A stretch of DNA of 64,000 bases from the NCBI GenBank assembly GCA_010645155.1, contig JAAGOF010000041.1:788097-852096 (forward strand). The letters run 5' to 3'. Positions 1 to 12,000 of the stretch are shown here, one piece after another. Positions within the stretch are counted from its first letter, which is position 1. Each line of letters begins with the position of its first letter. The translations under genes and the position numbers were made by a program. This DNA is from Tigriopus japonicus. Taxonomy: Eukaryota; Arthropoda; Copepoda; Harpacticoida; Harpacticidae. A model generated the notes under the pieces. The model did no database searches. It was not told the origin of the DNA and saw only the letters and a list, made by a program, of their open reading frames with translations.

Positions 1-174
1 AAAAATAAAATCGGAAAACTGTTAAATTCCAGAGGCTTTTGGAAGAAAACATACTCATATTCTGTAGTTCAACTCCATTCCCTTTAGTGCATACCGGCTT
101 TCGGTTTGGGTAGGCATTTTCAAAACCGAAACCGAAACCGAAAATTCGGCCGAACGCACTTTTGGTCCGTCACT
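1..174. mobile_element. Right half of a CCGAAA-rich TIR element, cut by the window edge
   Basis: Matches the right half of 47733-48056: CTTTAGTGCATACCGGCTTT, AAACCGAAACCGAAAATTCG and terminal CTTTTGGTCCGTCACTA. Confidence 0.8.
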
Positions 175-1729
175 AATAAAGAAGAAAGGGAAAAGTTTGA
201 GAGCCATAAATAACTCAATCAATCAATCAGCCAATCATCTACTCAACAATCCATGTTCTGTCTCCCAAGAATATGATGCATCTAGAATTACTTTTATCAT
301 CTGATGCAACCAAAATCTGTTTTATGTCAACAAAGATGATGATTGTGGAAAAATGACTTCTCCTCAGGGGATTGCCATTATCTCTTGTTGGAGAAAGTTT
401 TCCCCGCAAGGTTTCATCAACTAAGAATATGACTTGAGCTATGCTCAAATAATGTCATGTGTCCATGGCATGAAAAGCAAATCTAAAAATATAGACTTTT
501 GACCACATGACTAAATATTACACACGGAGTCAGATTTTCGGTTTCATCAATCACTTTCCCACTTTTGTTTATTAGGAAGTGATAAATAAAAATCGTTCTT
601 TTTAGTCTTATTGGTTGAGCTTAAAAACCTATCTTTATTGTTTAGTCTGTTTTGGCCAAGGGCATCTAGAATTTGTTGGACTGCTCACAGCCGACCAAAA
701 TCGAGTAGATTTACAACACAGAAAAAGAATAACCCCCATTTTCCCTTTTTTCTGTGTACTAAATCGACTCGATCTTGGTTGCCGTGTTCAATCTAGTGAA
801 TTTTAGTAGTCCTTACTCTGGCATTACAATTTCTGGTTTTTCTTTATCTCGAGAGAATTAGTGCGTCATAAAGTTGAGCCCCACTGTCAAGGAATTGAGT
901 TTTCCTAATCTATAACAAGGGTAAGCAATCATTGGGCTGCGGCCCTCAGGGGCCCTCTTTGTTGGGCCCCAAGAGCGATGGGAAAAGTTCAAAATGCGTC
1001 CAAAAGTCATCCATTGAACTGTTTTTGTGGGTACAGAGCTCTGTGGTCATTTAATTGTGAACCCTTGTACCCGCTACACTCTGTTTGGTGGGCCCTTAAT
1101 AACACCGAGTCAAATCAAGTAGGCCTTGCCCTAAAGTTTGCGCCGACTTCTGGTCTAAAGCTTCGTGAGAGAAGGCAACGCTGCAAATTTGGATAAGTTA
1201 GAATCGGCTCAAAGAAAATTCAATATAAAAATTTTCTCTGGCCATCATTTATTACTTGCTTTTAAGATCAGGGATTACTAGAGTGAAAAATGTTCTTTTT
1301 GGAGCCGAGCAAAGCAAAGCGTGGTTCAGCTTAATGTTGACGCGCGCGAAGAGAAAGAACGAGTTGTTTTCAACCCCTCTAGATTTTTGTCTGGATGGCA
1401 AAACAACCTTTTTCTCTCAATTCTAGTAATCACTTCGGAAATTGAAACCATAGTATTTTTCCAATCAATAAGCACTAATTACAAAAAAAGTATAAAACTC
1501 TATTACCTGATGTACCTCAGCATGTCGCGTGGTACTACATGTATAATTATTGAGATTAACCATTCCTAAATCTAACGTAACGAAAGCAAAGAGTTCATGT
1601 TTTAAAAAATTGTTACTTCAAGTCTGTCTCTGGTAAAGATGATCCGTGTTGGAATCACAATAGAAAAAAAACTCAACTCTCCTTTAAGAAATCAAAGTTC
1701 TTATTTGCGTTAGTATGCCATCTACAGTT

Positions 1730-2755
1730 CTAGATACAGAAATGTCACTCCACTTCAGTCAGTGGAGCTTTCCTATGAACACATTTCATCAGTTCTATGG
1801 TAAGTTTACCAAATGACTTTGATTCATCCATCAGGTTCTATTAAAACCTAGAGGGAGTGTAAGCCTAAAAATGTGTCTCTGGTTGCCAATTGTTTAGTGG
1901 ACAAAAGTGCGGGAACATTTGAAATGTGTGACCAGACAAATGACAACCATGCAGTTGATGAATCAAATGTGGAATTAAGTAATGTTTTGGGTCATTTTTT
2001 GCTATTGCTAGTGGTCACTTTCCTGAAAGCATGACCATGCCTTGGATTTGAATACAACAACTAGGAACTGTTTTGCCAATACCTTGAATCAGTCATTGGT
2101 AGGAAGAACACAAATTTAAGCTTTTGCGTTATGTAGGGTTAATCCAATACATATATGGACAAAAACTAACTTGTGGTTTCAAGAACGAGTTTGAAAAGTT
2201 GGTCTTGATTCGCATGTTTGGTCACACTAACTGTCTGCTCAACACATGTGAGGGCAACATTTTCCTCATAAATTCAACTCATTCCACCCAAGGGGGGCGA
2301 CAAACTCAGGTTTACCATTACATTTCGCCAGAGGGCGCATTGTTCTGAATTTGTCGCGTGAGTGAGTGCGAGACAGGCAACCAAGCACCAAAAAATCAGC
2401 TGAACGCAAAAAAAATCAGCTGAACGGCTGTTAAGAATTCTGCCGAAATACAAGCAGACAGCCGGCTGGCTGCCCAAGCAAGCCTTAAATCAATGTGCTC
2501 CCCCTGATTCCACCCCGTTTGCCAAAACAGCCTGACTAAAGCTTGCACGCTATCTAGTGATTAATAAATGATCTAAGGATTCATCATACATTGCTCTTGT
2601 CCAAGCAATGCAATTGAATGTGCAATACTGCCAGTAACTCCCAGAAATCGTAAATTCCAGTTTTGAGTCACGAAACCATATGTTTTCAAATTCAAATTCC
2701 TTCGCAAATGGTGAATCTCAAAACATTTCGAGGTGTCATTTCTCCTAGACCTCTA
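1730..2755. mobile_element. Degraded member of the TAGAGGGC element family, split by an insertion
   Basis: The left part (1730-1828) contains CAGAAATGTCACTCC and the right part (2578-2755) TACATTGCTCTTGTCC and GGTGTCATTTCTCCTAGA, matching the family members at 52571 and 60699. The middle (1829-2577) is foreign and flanked by the 8-bp repeat GATTCATC, which occurs once in the other copies. Confidence 0.7.
1829..2577. mobile_element. 749-bp insertion with 8-bp target duplication GATTCATC
   Basis: Direct repeats at 1821-1828 and 2578-2585 bound a segment absent from the other two family copies. The ends show no clear TIR and no transposase frame was found, so the class is uncertain. Confidence 0.55.
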
Positions 2756-5137
2756 ATGTGTCCTACCTAAGCATTTCAAACATACGCGAGAACATACTAC
2801 AAATCGCCTCCTATTTCGTCACAAGTACCCGTTCCAACGTCTGTTTTGGATCCATGTTCCCTTTCAACGAAGACCGATCCAACCATTCTGAACCCCGCTA
2901 ACCAAAAAAAGAGATCACATATCTCGGTGCATGACAAGACAGAGATTTCCAAATGAATAGCCACACAGAAAGCTCTCTAAATAGATACTGGAACTGGCCA
3001 GACAGTGATATCTGAGGGTTTTTTTCTCGGCCATCTGGAAACCCATTGGGATCAGGGTCTCTGGTTTATCAGCATTCCATAAGATGGGACTAAAGAATCG
3101 AGTTCTGAACTCAACAAGTAATAACTAATTTCTGAGGAAGGTCCTGAAGATCAAGGAATGGCGATGTTTTTCTCCGATTTTTTGCCAAACTTGTGGGGGA
3201 AAAACACCCGCTTCAATTAGTGATCTCTTCAATGGTGAGAAGGGGAAAATGCAACTGAAAGATCGTTTTGGGTCTCTAAAAAGAAAACAGGCGTAGAATA
3301 TTTCACGTCAAAATACTTAATAATCCTGAGAAATGGCAACTTGGGAGTTCCAAAGCGCTTTGGAAAGAAATTGAAGAACATTTAAGGATTTATTGGTCTT
3401 TGTTTCATTTTGTATTCAAGTACGATTCTTAGTCGGCAGAAAAATGGAATCATTAAATGGAAAATGTGTCGAATAACTGGTCCTTAAATAATAAAAAGTT
3501 TGAATCAAATGAGCTCTTCTTCTGTTTTTGGAGGCAACATTAATATTTACCTTAAGATTTTCAAGCGTCTAGCAGGGTTGTTTCAGTAATTATTATCCTA
3601 ATCATCTCCAAAATTGGACGTCAAACATGAGAAATATATATTATCAAACCCATTTCTCCTAATTGCAAAATGTCTGAAGAAAATGCATTAGCATAAAAAC
3701 CTGCAATTTAAGAAATTTGGAAATCCACAACGAAAAAATTCAAAAGGAGCTGCATTGTGATTGAAAAACAATCGTCATATGATCGTCATCAAAACAAATT
3801 CTTGTAATTTCTCTAAGAAAAAGGAATTTTGAAGTACAAACTAGCCATTGCGAATCATTATATTTCTATGTCTTTTTCCTTTAAAAATTGCGACAAAAAT
3901 GGCACTGATACTGAGGCCAAGTTTTTAAACATGGACAAAATAACTATGTTGTTTTTACTTCTACCAAATGTTATGAAAAGAAAGTTTTCTTCAAATAGCT
4001 TCAACAATTTTTAATATGCCTTTGCTGCAAAGCGGTTCCCTAATGGATTGATATCTAATCTGCATATCGAATCTCTTTGTCATTTTACTATTTGCAATCA
4101 GATATGAAGCCCGCAATATATTTATCGATTTTGAATTCATCGGGTCTTAACGAATGAAAGTAGCATTGAAACGACCCCTTTATCAATATTGGCATGTAGT
4201 ATGTGGATTGATCAAAGACGCTTTTGGAAAGCTAAAAGGACCCCTGAGGGCTTTTAGGCTTTTGGACTTGACTACATTCTTTGTCAAACCTTCTTACGCC
4301 AATGACAATCACTCAAAGTAGTAGTAGATAACGTGTGATCAATAGCTTTTCAGGAGATTGACTATCTTTGTCTTTTTGTAATGATTGCCCAATGGATATT
4401 GATGTGTTTCGACTTTCAAACACCTTAAAGAACTTCTTCTTTTCATACCTTATATCCTTAGTTGCCCTAGGTATTTTTCTTTGGTAAAGCTCATTTTTCT
4501 ATGGAAGGGTTTACTGGTGTTGTCAGATTTGGTATAGGTCTTATGAAGTGCAACCAAACCAAAGAGATTTTTAAAAAGTGCCATTATCATCATTGTATTA
4601 TTGTATGGTTAGATGTTTTACGTTTTGCACAAGGGCACATAATGCAATGGTATATTTTTCCTTAACTTCACACAATAATCTCATTGATAACATATTTTTG
4701 TATCAAAATTGGATTTTGCCATTTTCAGCTTTTTGTCAGATTTCGCCATACTTATTTTGGCGATTTTTGGCGAGTATTTTTTACTTTTTTCTGTAGAAAA
4801 AAGTTCAGAAGACACGTGTTTCTGATGAGTAGGGGTGCAGCTTTCTGGCATAAAAAACATGCCTTTTAGGCCCAAAAGATGGCATATAAACGCGTCCATA
4901 ATGACAAAAAATGGCATATAAAACAAGAAATGGCAAATAAACACGAAAATTTACAAAAATATAGGAAACTGGCCACTAAATTTGGAAAATCAGCATTATG
5001 TTTCACCAAAAATAAAGTGGAATGCAAGTGTATGAACATTTAAGAGAAAATATTTTTTTTCCGTGTAATAATCAATGTTTCTCTTAAACATACCATTTTG
5101 GGGAAAAATTTGTTATTCCTATGTTTTCCTCACAAAA

Positions 5138-5260
5138 GACAAGTTTTGCATCGATTTGCCCAAAAACCGACAAGTTTTGCATTGAATTGCACAAAAATCG
5201 ACAAATTTTGCATTCAATTGCCCAAAAACCGACAAATTTTGTTTTATTTGCCCAAAAATG
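5138..5260. repeat. 31-bp tandem repeat, about 4 copies
   Basis: Units start at 5138, 5169, 5200 and 5231, each beginning GACAARTTTTG and ending in a CCCAAAAA-type stretch. Lies inside the 729-bp TIR element, next to a 32-bp array. Confidence 0.88.
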
Positions 5261-5276
5261 ACAAAAGAAATGAAAA

Positions 5277-5515
5277 ATGGCAAATAAACTCTAAAAGATA
5301 GCAAGCAAATGGCAAATAAACTCTAAAAGGTAGCAAGCAAATGGCAAATAAACTCTAAAAGGTAGCAAGCAAATGGCAATTAACTCTAAAAGGTAGCAAG
5401 CAAATGGCAAATAAACTCTAAAAGGTAGCAAGCAAATGGCAAATAAACTCTAAAAGGTAGCAAGCAAATGGCAAATAAACTCTAAAAGGTAGCAAGCAAA
5501 TAGCAAATAAACATG
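5277..5515. repeat. 32-bp tandem repeat, about 7.5 copies
   Basis: Units start at 5277, 5309, 5341, 5373, 5404, 5436, 5468 and a partial at 5500, each beginning ATGGCAAATAAACTCT. The fourth unit is 31 bp. Near-identical units imply recent amplification within the TIR element. Confidence 0.95.
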
Positions 5516-5558
5516 TTTTTGGAGTTAAGATAGTTTTTCCCTGAAATCTGCACCCCTT

Positions 5559-5995
5559 CTGATGAGCGTGAAGGTTAGATAAAATTATAAAATGAAGACA
5601 TAAACGTGGTAATTGCAACAATTTCTTTCTCATGTGCACAACTTGAAGCTGGAAAAGCAATTCTTGACTTTTTTTTGAAAACTAAAATTTGTTTCATTGC
5701 TTTGATCTAAAATTTCGCAAACTGAAATTGATGAAATTGAGGGGGGTTCTTCTGAGCTTTTGAATCAGATATGTTTGCCTTTGAATTAAGGGGTGGCCTG
5801 GGGAGCACTGTTCCTTGGGCAACCAAATCTTAAAACAAATAATTAGTTGCAGTGAGTGTTTTCATTTTCTCCCTCTGTTTTTAAATTGCTTTGTAATACA
5901 CCTCAAGTTACATAATCCATGTCATTGGTCTTAAGTGCATCAGTTTTCGAAAATCTGACCTGTGAAAACTCCAGCAATTTTTGGCAAGCCTAAAC
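5559..5995 (+). repeat. Dispersed repeat R1, copy interrupted by the 4830-5558 element
   Basis: With about 4785-4829 on the far side of the insert, this stretch aligns in reverse orientation to about 44100-44560. Shared landmarks are TTTTCGAAAATCTGACC, TTGGCAAGCCTA, GCGAAATTTTAGAT and the CTGATGAGCGTG site. Divergence is substantial, so the copies are old. Confidence 0.75.
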
Positions 5996-6005
5996 AGAAC
6001 ATGGT

Positions 6006-6035
6006 AGGTTGCGTGATTCAAAATTCACGCAACCT
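6006..6035. repeat. Perfect 11-bp inverted repeat, AGGTTGCGTGA
   Basis: AGGTTGCGTGA and its complement are separated by 8 bp. The same motif ends the short element at 58225-58354, so this may be two abutting element ends. Confidence 0.7.
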
Positions 6036-9000
6036 GTGTGATCAGATCTTGTTTCAAGTTGAATTAGCTATCTTATAGGTAGAAAAGCCGTGTAGGATGT
6101 TTCAGACCCAAACGAGTCAAAGATAACATATGGTGCCTATATGTATTATTCAATGATTGATACTGATGTTACGAGCCCCAAGGAAGTATTGGACACCTCC
6201 TGACAAATATTGTTTTCTCAATTGCCACATTGAGGAGCCAGTTTTACCATATCTTGGCTCCTCAGATTCAATAAAAGACAGATTTGAATGACTTTCCTTT
6301 TTGTTTTGGGACGTTTTATTTATTATCAAGATAAATATAATATAGGGTAATTTTAGTACGTTAACAAGTACAGGTGTAGTTTGAAAGCACAAATCATTAA
6401 CAAATCTCAAAAAACTAAATCCAACAGAAAAGGAAATACATTTTATGAACAGTTTTTGCGTATTTACTTGATTCATCTTCCTTCACCGCCATTACCCCCA
6501 TTTCTTTTATAAAAACGTGTTTACATTTATATGCATTTTCTAAATTGCACATAAAGGTGATTACAACAAGAGTTTGCTAGTTCATGTATGATTGGCAAGA
6601 AAGGATTCCGATTAAAAGCAAAGAAAATGCAATTACTATATCACTAAAGTAGTATAATCACATTCTACAATGAGAAAAGAACCACATAGGAAAAGTTGGA
6701 GCAAACGTGACAAATAAGAGAAATAATTGCGTTGCTTACACACAAATAAAAAATGCAAATATTGAAAATGAAAGAAAAAGGATTAGGTTTGGACAGTGAT
6801 GTCAAATAAGATCTAGAAATAATAATAAACCGAAATTTCTTAGGATAAAGCTTAACCTAACACGTTACGTCTTCCTAAAATTCATAGTACTTCCTGTTTT
6901 TGGTTATCTCAATTACTTTGAAGTGCATGTGCATCTATGTTCATAGATGTAAAAAAGGACTTCTTTTGAGAGTTACCTTATAAGCACACGATAAGAAGAA
7001 GTTAATCGATACCTCACGTGCAAAGATGAGGTCTTCCTTCCTTAAATTGACGGCACCCCTCTGTCTAGACACTAAAATTCCCTCCAAAGTTTGATCAGGG
7101 ACTAAAATTGTTCATTTCCTGCTATTAACTCATGTCTTGAACACTGCACGTTTCACATTTCTCCCAATGTTTATTGATGCAGCGAAAGAAGATCCATTTG
7201 GAAGTTGCACACGTTCTCGATTCACATCTGGGCCTAAAAGTTCACTCAAGCTTGAGACTCAAAACTTTTTAAGCCATCCGTCAAATCTGTCCTTGAATGA
7301 ATAGTTAGGATGGAATACCCAGTCGAATTGTATTGGATTATTTTTGTGGTAAAAACCTGCCATTTGGTAGGAAAGAAAGACATTTTGGCGTCAAGGAGAT
7401 ACTTGAAAAACGGAGGAAATCCCAAGAGAAGCTTTATTAGATTTGCCGCGGATTTGGCAATATAGTTTCTTTAAGATTTGAAGTAAGAACCTGAGGAAAT
7501 TGCAAGTTTTTTTTTAATTTAGAGCCATTTTAATGAAAGAGTAAGAACATCAGTCTCTTCATCTAGAACAAGAACAAAAGCACAAACAGTCTGTAAAACC
7601 ACAAAACTGGAGTGTAAATACACGTAAAAAATGCTTAGGATTTCTAGTAATATACCAGACTCACAAAAGTAGTGTTGATAGTGAAATTATTTTGTCAATG
7701 GTCTTTAGGTTCTTTTGATTTCCTAATTCCACTCAATGCACATACTCTTTTAATAAAAGATGCTGTGGTATTTTTTTCCTCTTCGCTACTTTTCAATTTT
7801 TTTTGGAAAGATTTGTTTTGCTTCAGTCAATCTTTGAGAATTTTAAATGGATGAAAAAGTCACATTTCAATGAGCAGGTCACTATTTATTATAGCTAAGG
7901 GTCTAGATTAATGCAACATCGAGACAATAATTTTTAAACGAAATGTTTCCTCATTCTCTGTGTGTGTTTTCAGCTTTGAATGTATAATAAATTCACACCT
8001 CAAATAAAGTACCTTTCTTACTTTGAACCCACATTTTAAGCACTCAAATCAATGAAACTGTTTAACTTTAAATGCTAAATCAACCACAAATCTTTCATAA
8101 GAACCTTGAAAACCAAACAATAAATATTTCAACCAAGACACCCTTCCATAAACAACTTTTCATAAAGCTAGAAAACACGGTAGGCCTCTGACCTTGCTAT
8201 GGCTGTTATTCAAAGACCATGGACCACTAATACTCCAAGAGTCACAAATGGAACGAACAAGGTAGACGTGAATCCTCAAACTGATCCCGTTGTCCATATT
8301 TTGGTGTCGCCTTCGAGACCTGAAGACTGGTTTCTCGTGGTGCAATTCCCGCTTTGAAGAGAACCAACCACCTTCGCCAAGGATCCTCTGCGTCCTTTGC
8401 TTCAACGAACCGCCTTTTATGGGACGAGAGTCCGTTGGGAAATGGCAATAGACTGGTGAGTTGTTGATACTTATCCCTGTTCCAGAACGGAAAGCTAGTC
8501 CGTTCTGATGATTTCAAATTGAGCCTTTATTGAGTTGGCTATTGCCCACCGAAATGGCGGTGGATCAATGTGGTCCAGAAGGGAACACACCAAAGAGCTT
8601 ACAAGAAGAGCAAAGAGAGCAATAATGTCACTAGGCAAGGATTTGTTTAAGGAGGCAAAAAAGTTGAAATCATCTGAAATTTGGCTTTAAATAGATTATA
8701 AAGGATTAATGTTGGGATGAAAATATTCCGTTAGTTTCGAAACATATGTTTGCACGGGGAAATTTTGGTACCCAAGCTTCAACATATATTTATTAGAGAA
8801 TATTACATAATAGAGAAGAGGAAACTTTACCGGAATAGTACTAGTACAGTAGATGTTTTGGACTTGAGGAGCATATCTACATTTACATCAAAATTACCCT
8901 TGCAATTTTGCATTTGTAGTTGATAACATGTTACCCATTGAGGTTGTGTTTTACAAAAGTTCGTTGTGCCCAAAAAGTTCAAAGATTCTCCTGCAATTTT

Positions 9001-12000
9001 TTGAAATTCTACTCATTTTACTCTTTAATTTTACATAACAGCGTCTTCTCTTGTACTCTTTTAACAAACTTACACTAAAGATATTTTCTATTTCATTCTC
9101 ATATTTCGGTTTAATCTCAGTCTCTCAGAAAGGCACAATATGTTACAGGCAAAAGAATATCTTTGGTTTTACTCAACACTACTTACATAAGTCAAATCTA
9201 TTCGATGGAGGAAAAGAGGATACACTCTCTCTTAAGTGATTACAAGAACACTTCATGAAGTAAACAAGGCAGTATTTTGTAGCTCAGTGACCAATTACAT
9301 GTTTCCCTTTTTACACCAAAAAAATGTAAGATCAAAAACACATATTGTGCTAAGAATTAAGTATCTATAGTATTAGAACAAGACTTTGTAACCCAAGTGA
9401 CTGAATAGATCCAATTTTCCAATCCATCATGTACATATAAAGAGAATAATCCAGGCATAACATTGATTAAAAAATTCAAGACCCAAGAAATTTCAGCAAA
9501 AAATCTTCTAGTTTCGGTTTAAACTTATGAGAGGTTTGTTGGTGGACCAATTTCTAGAGGTTGCGTGAAATACTTGGTACAAGTAACGAAAATTTGTTCT
9601 ATTTCTCAAGGGCATTGTTAGTTTAAAGGGAAATCGAAGGATTACAAAACATTTATATTAGGGTTTTTTGCAAGTCATTTGACAACATAGGAGTAGACTG
9701 AATACAAAAAGTTAAGTTGGCTCCACACTTTTAGTTGATTGTAAGCTTGTTTTCTTTGAAAAGGTTATTTAGAACTGTTACTTTTGGTAGCTTGATCTTA
9801 GAAGGTATTTTTCGAACGCTACGTAAACTAATAAATTCAAAGCGCAAACTGCAGTAAATTTTAAATTCGATTTTTGAACTGTTTCAAGATGATTATACTG
9901 TTGAGTTTCGAAAATGAACGGTCAGAATTGTTCTCTTTTTTCAATAGGATAAAAATTACACACTCAAAAATACGAAACATCCGTTGACAAATTAAATTGA
10001 AACAGAACTAAAGCGATTTGAAGATTTCTAGCGACCACATCTTCCTACTGATAAGATCACATTCACGACGTGACCGAATTGATCTTCTAAAAGTAATATT
10101 TGTCTGTAAACATAAAGAAGCACTTAAAGGTTTTTCCAAGGACTTATGTGCTATTACTGATTACTAAATGGGTAACAGAAAATAAAATGAAAATATCTTT
10201 GTTTTTCAATTGATAAAACATGCAACTTGGAGGTTAACACTTGTGGTTGAGCTATTTGACAGGTTGCTACGTCAACATTTTGACGCACATTCGTCACCCT
10301 TATTGTACATGGGCATGTCGAGGATATTTTGGCCTAATAGAAAGGCACCGTCATTGATACCAGATTTGATAGATATGATCAACACGAATTATATTCTAAA
10401 AGAAAAATCATTCATAGGTCAAAGTTGCGGAAGATATAACTATTGCTGTAAAAAGCAACTTTCATCGTTGTTTTGGTGCCTCAATATGAGGGGAATGCTT
10501 TTTGAATTGACATAGGCAGGCCTTTCACTCGGTTGAATGATTTCTCCATGATAAATCATGATAATTATGCAATATAAGGAGTATTCATACTATTTTCATC
10601 AAGTCTTGGCGCTTCCTCAAATAGCACTGCAAACATTTTTGCAAAAGTCATGCCATTCCTTCTTAGGCAAATCTTTTTCAGATCTACAATTGCCTATTCA
10701 TCCGTGATTCAAAAATCATAAATTTAGGAGACCAAACTGGCTCAAAACTGTGTTTTTTTTTTCTTTTTTACCACAGAACGTGAAAGTTGATGTCATGATC
10801 ATCATTCACAATTCGTTTGTTACAACCCGTTAATGCCTAAAAATATTACAGGTTAGTTTATTTATTTGGGCAAATGGAGTCAAGTCACCAAAGCAATAAT
10901 TAATCAGGAACTACCTACTACAATTTTCGCATTTCCTTGTCTGCTTTAACAGCCACACGCCATGAATAATCAAAGTTGTAAAAAAAGTAGTCGGTGTAAA
11001 GAAGCCCAAAACCGAAAAATATGGTCAATAGAAAACATATCTTGATGTAAAGAGTATGTAGTATGTAGAACGCTTTCTCTTGTTCCTGGACCCAAAAATT
11101 CTTACATCAAGCTGACTGGACAAAAGTTTTTAGTTGTCTTGGGCAGATTTTGAGTTTTAGCGTAGGCATGGACAACTTCACACCATGATTAGTTAGTTAT
11201 TGAAAAAAGATGGGGCACTTGGAGTTGATTTGCCATTAATCAATTTCAAATGGACTTATGTTCTTTCAAAGATCGAGGCAAAAAGCTTCATCTTGTAGAA
11301 AAACTCAATTTCGAAAAAAATACTATTTAAGCGCAAGACGCAGATTTGAACTTTTCTATTGATTAGTTAGTAACTTGAAATTTTATGATTTAATACCCTT
11401 GTTCAGCACAAGCGGATCACTCATGGTAAATACATTTTTAATCTGAATTATACGATGTTCTTGAGATAGGATTTGGCGATACTACGATTAAGTGAGACAT
11501 AACTTATATAATACTATGAAAAATACATATTCAGGAGTACATGATGAAGGTCACAAAAAATTAAGGGCAAAAGACATCACATGTTAACTTGAACAAAACT
11601 TTTATCTAAGTGTTTACAAAAATAAAAATGTTTTTAAGTGGTTGAACAATTTTATTGCTTAACAGACCTGTGCCAATTACTATAAAAAATAACAATTTAC
11701 AATTACACTTCAATTCCTACTTTTTCAAACATATGAAAACATTGACAACACTCAGAAACAATTGAAATCATTGACGTGGTAGTTATTGCTCAAACACTGT
11801 GGAACATACAATCCGGCACTTATTTTTGTATTTAATTTTAGGACGGCGAACTTCGAGTCAGCTGATGAGTTCCTTGTCCAAAATCAGCTTTGCTTCTATG
11901 ATTTGGGCCTGTGCATTGAATGGATCCGTTCTTTGGCATGGACAGCTTTAAAGCAAGGAGACTCAAGCTAGGCGAAGGCTGGAGTGGAGTGTACGAATGT

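Larger units (their letters stand above)
4830..5558. mobile_element. hAT-like non-autonomous TIR element, 729 bp
   Basis: Ends are AGGGGTGCAG and its inverse CTGCACCCCT, with further matching TTTC inside. Both sides carry the 8-bp direct repeat CTGATGAG (4822-4829 and 5559-5566). The interior is two tandem arrays and no transposase. A related repeat near 44510, in opposite orientation, has one CTGATGAG and no insert, so the element boundaries are supported by an empty site. Confidence 0.88.

Noticed and set aside
5277..5515. Regular 32-bp units suggesting a CRISPR array
   Set aside because: Units abut directly with no unique spacers, and the setting is a eukaryotic transposon.
10210..10515. 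101-residue plus-strand frame upstream of the cyclase
   Set aside because: No recognisable domain, no splice context or neighbouring exons; treated as chance.
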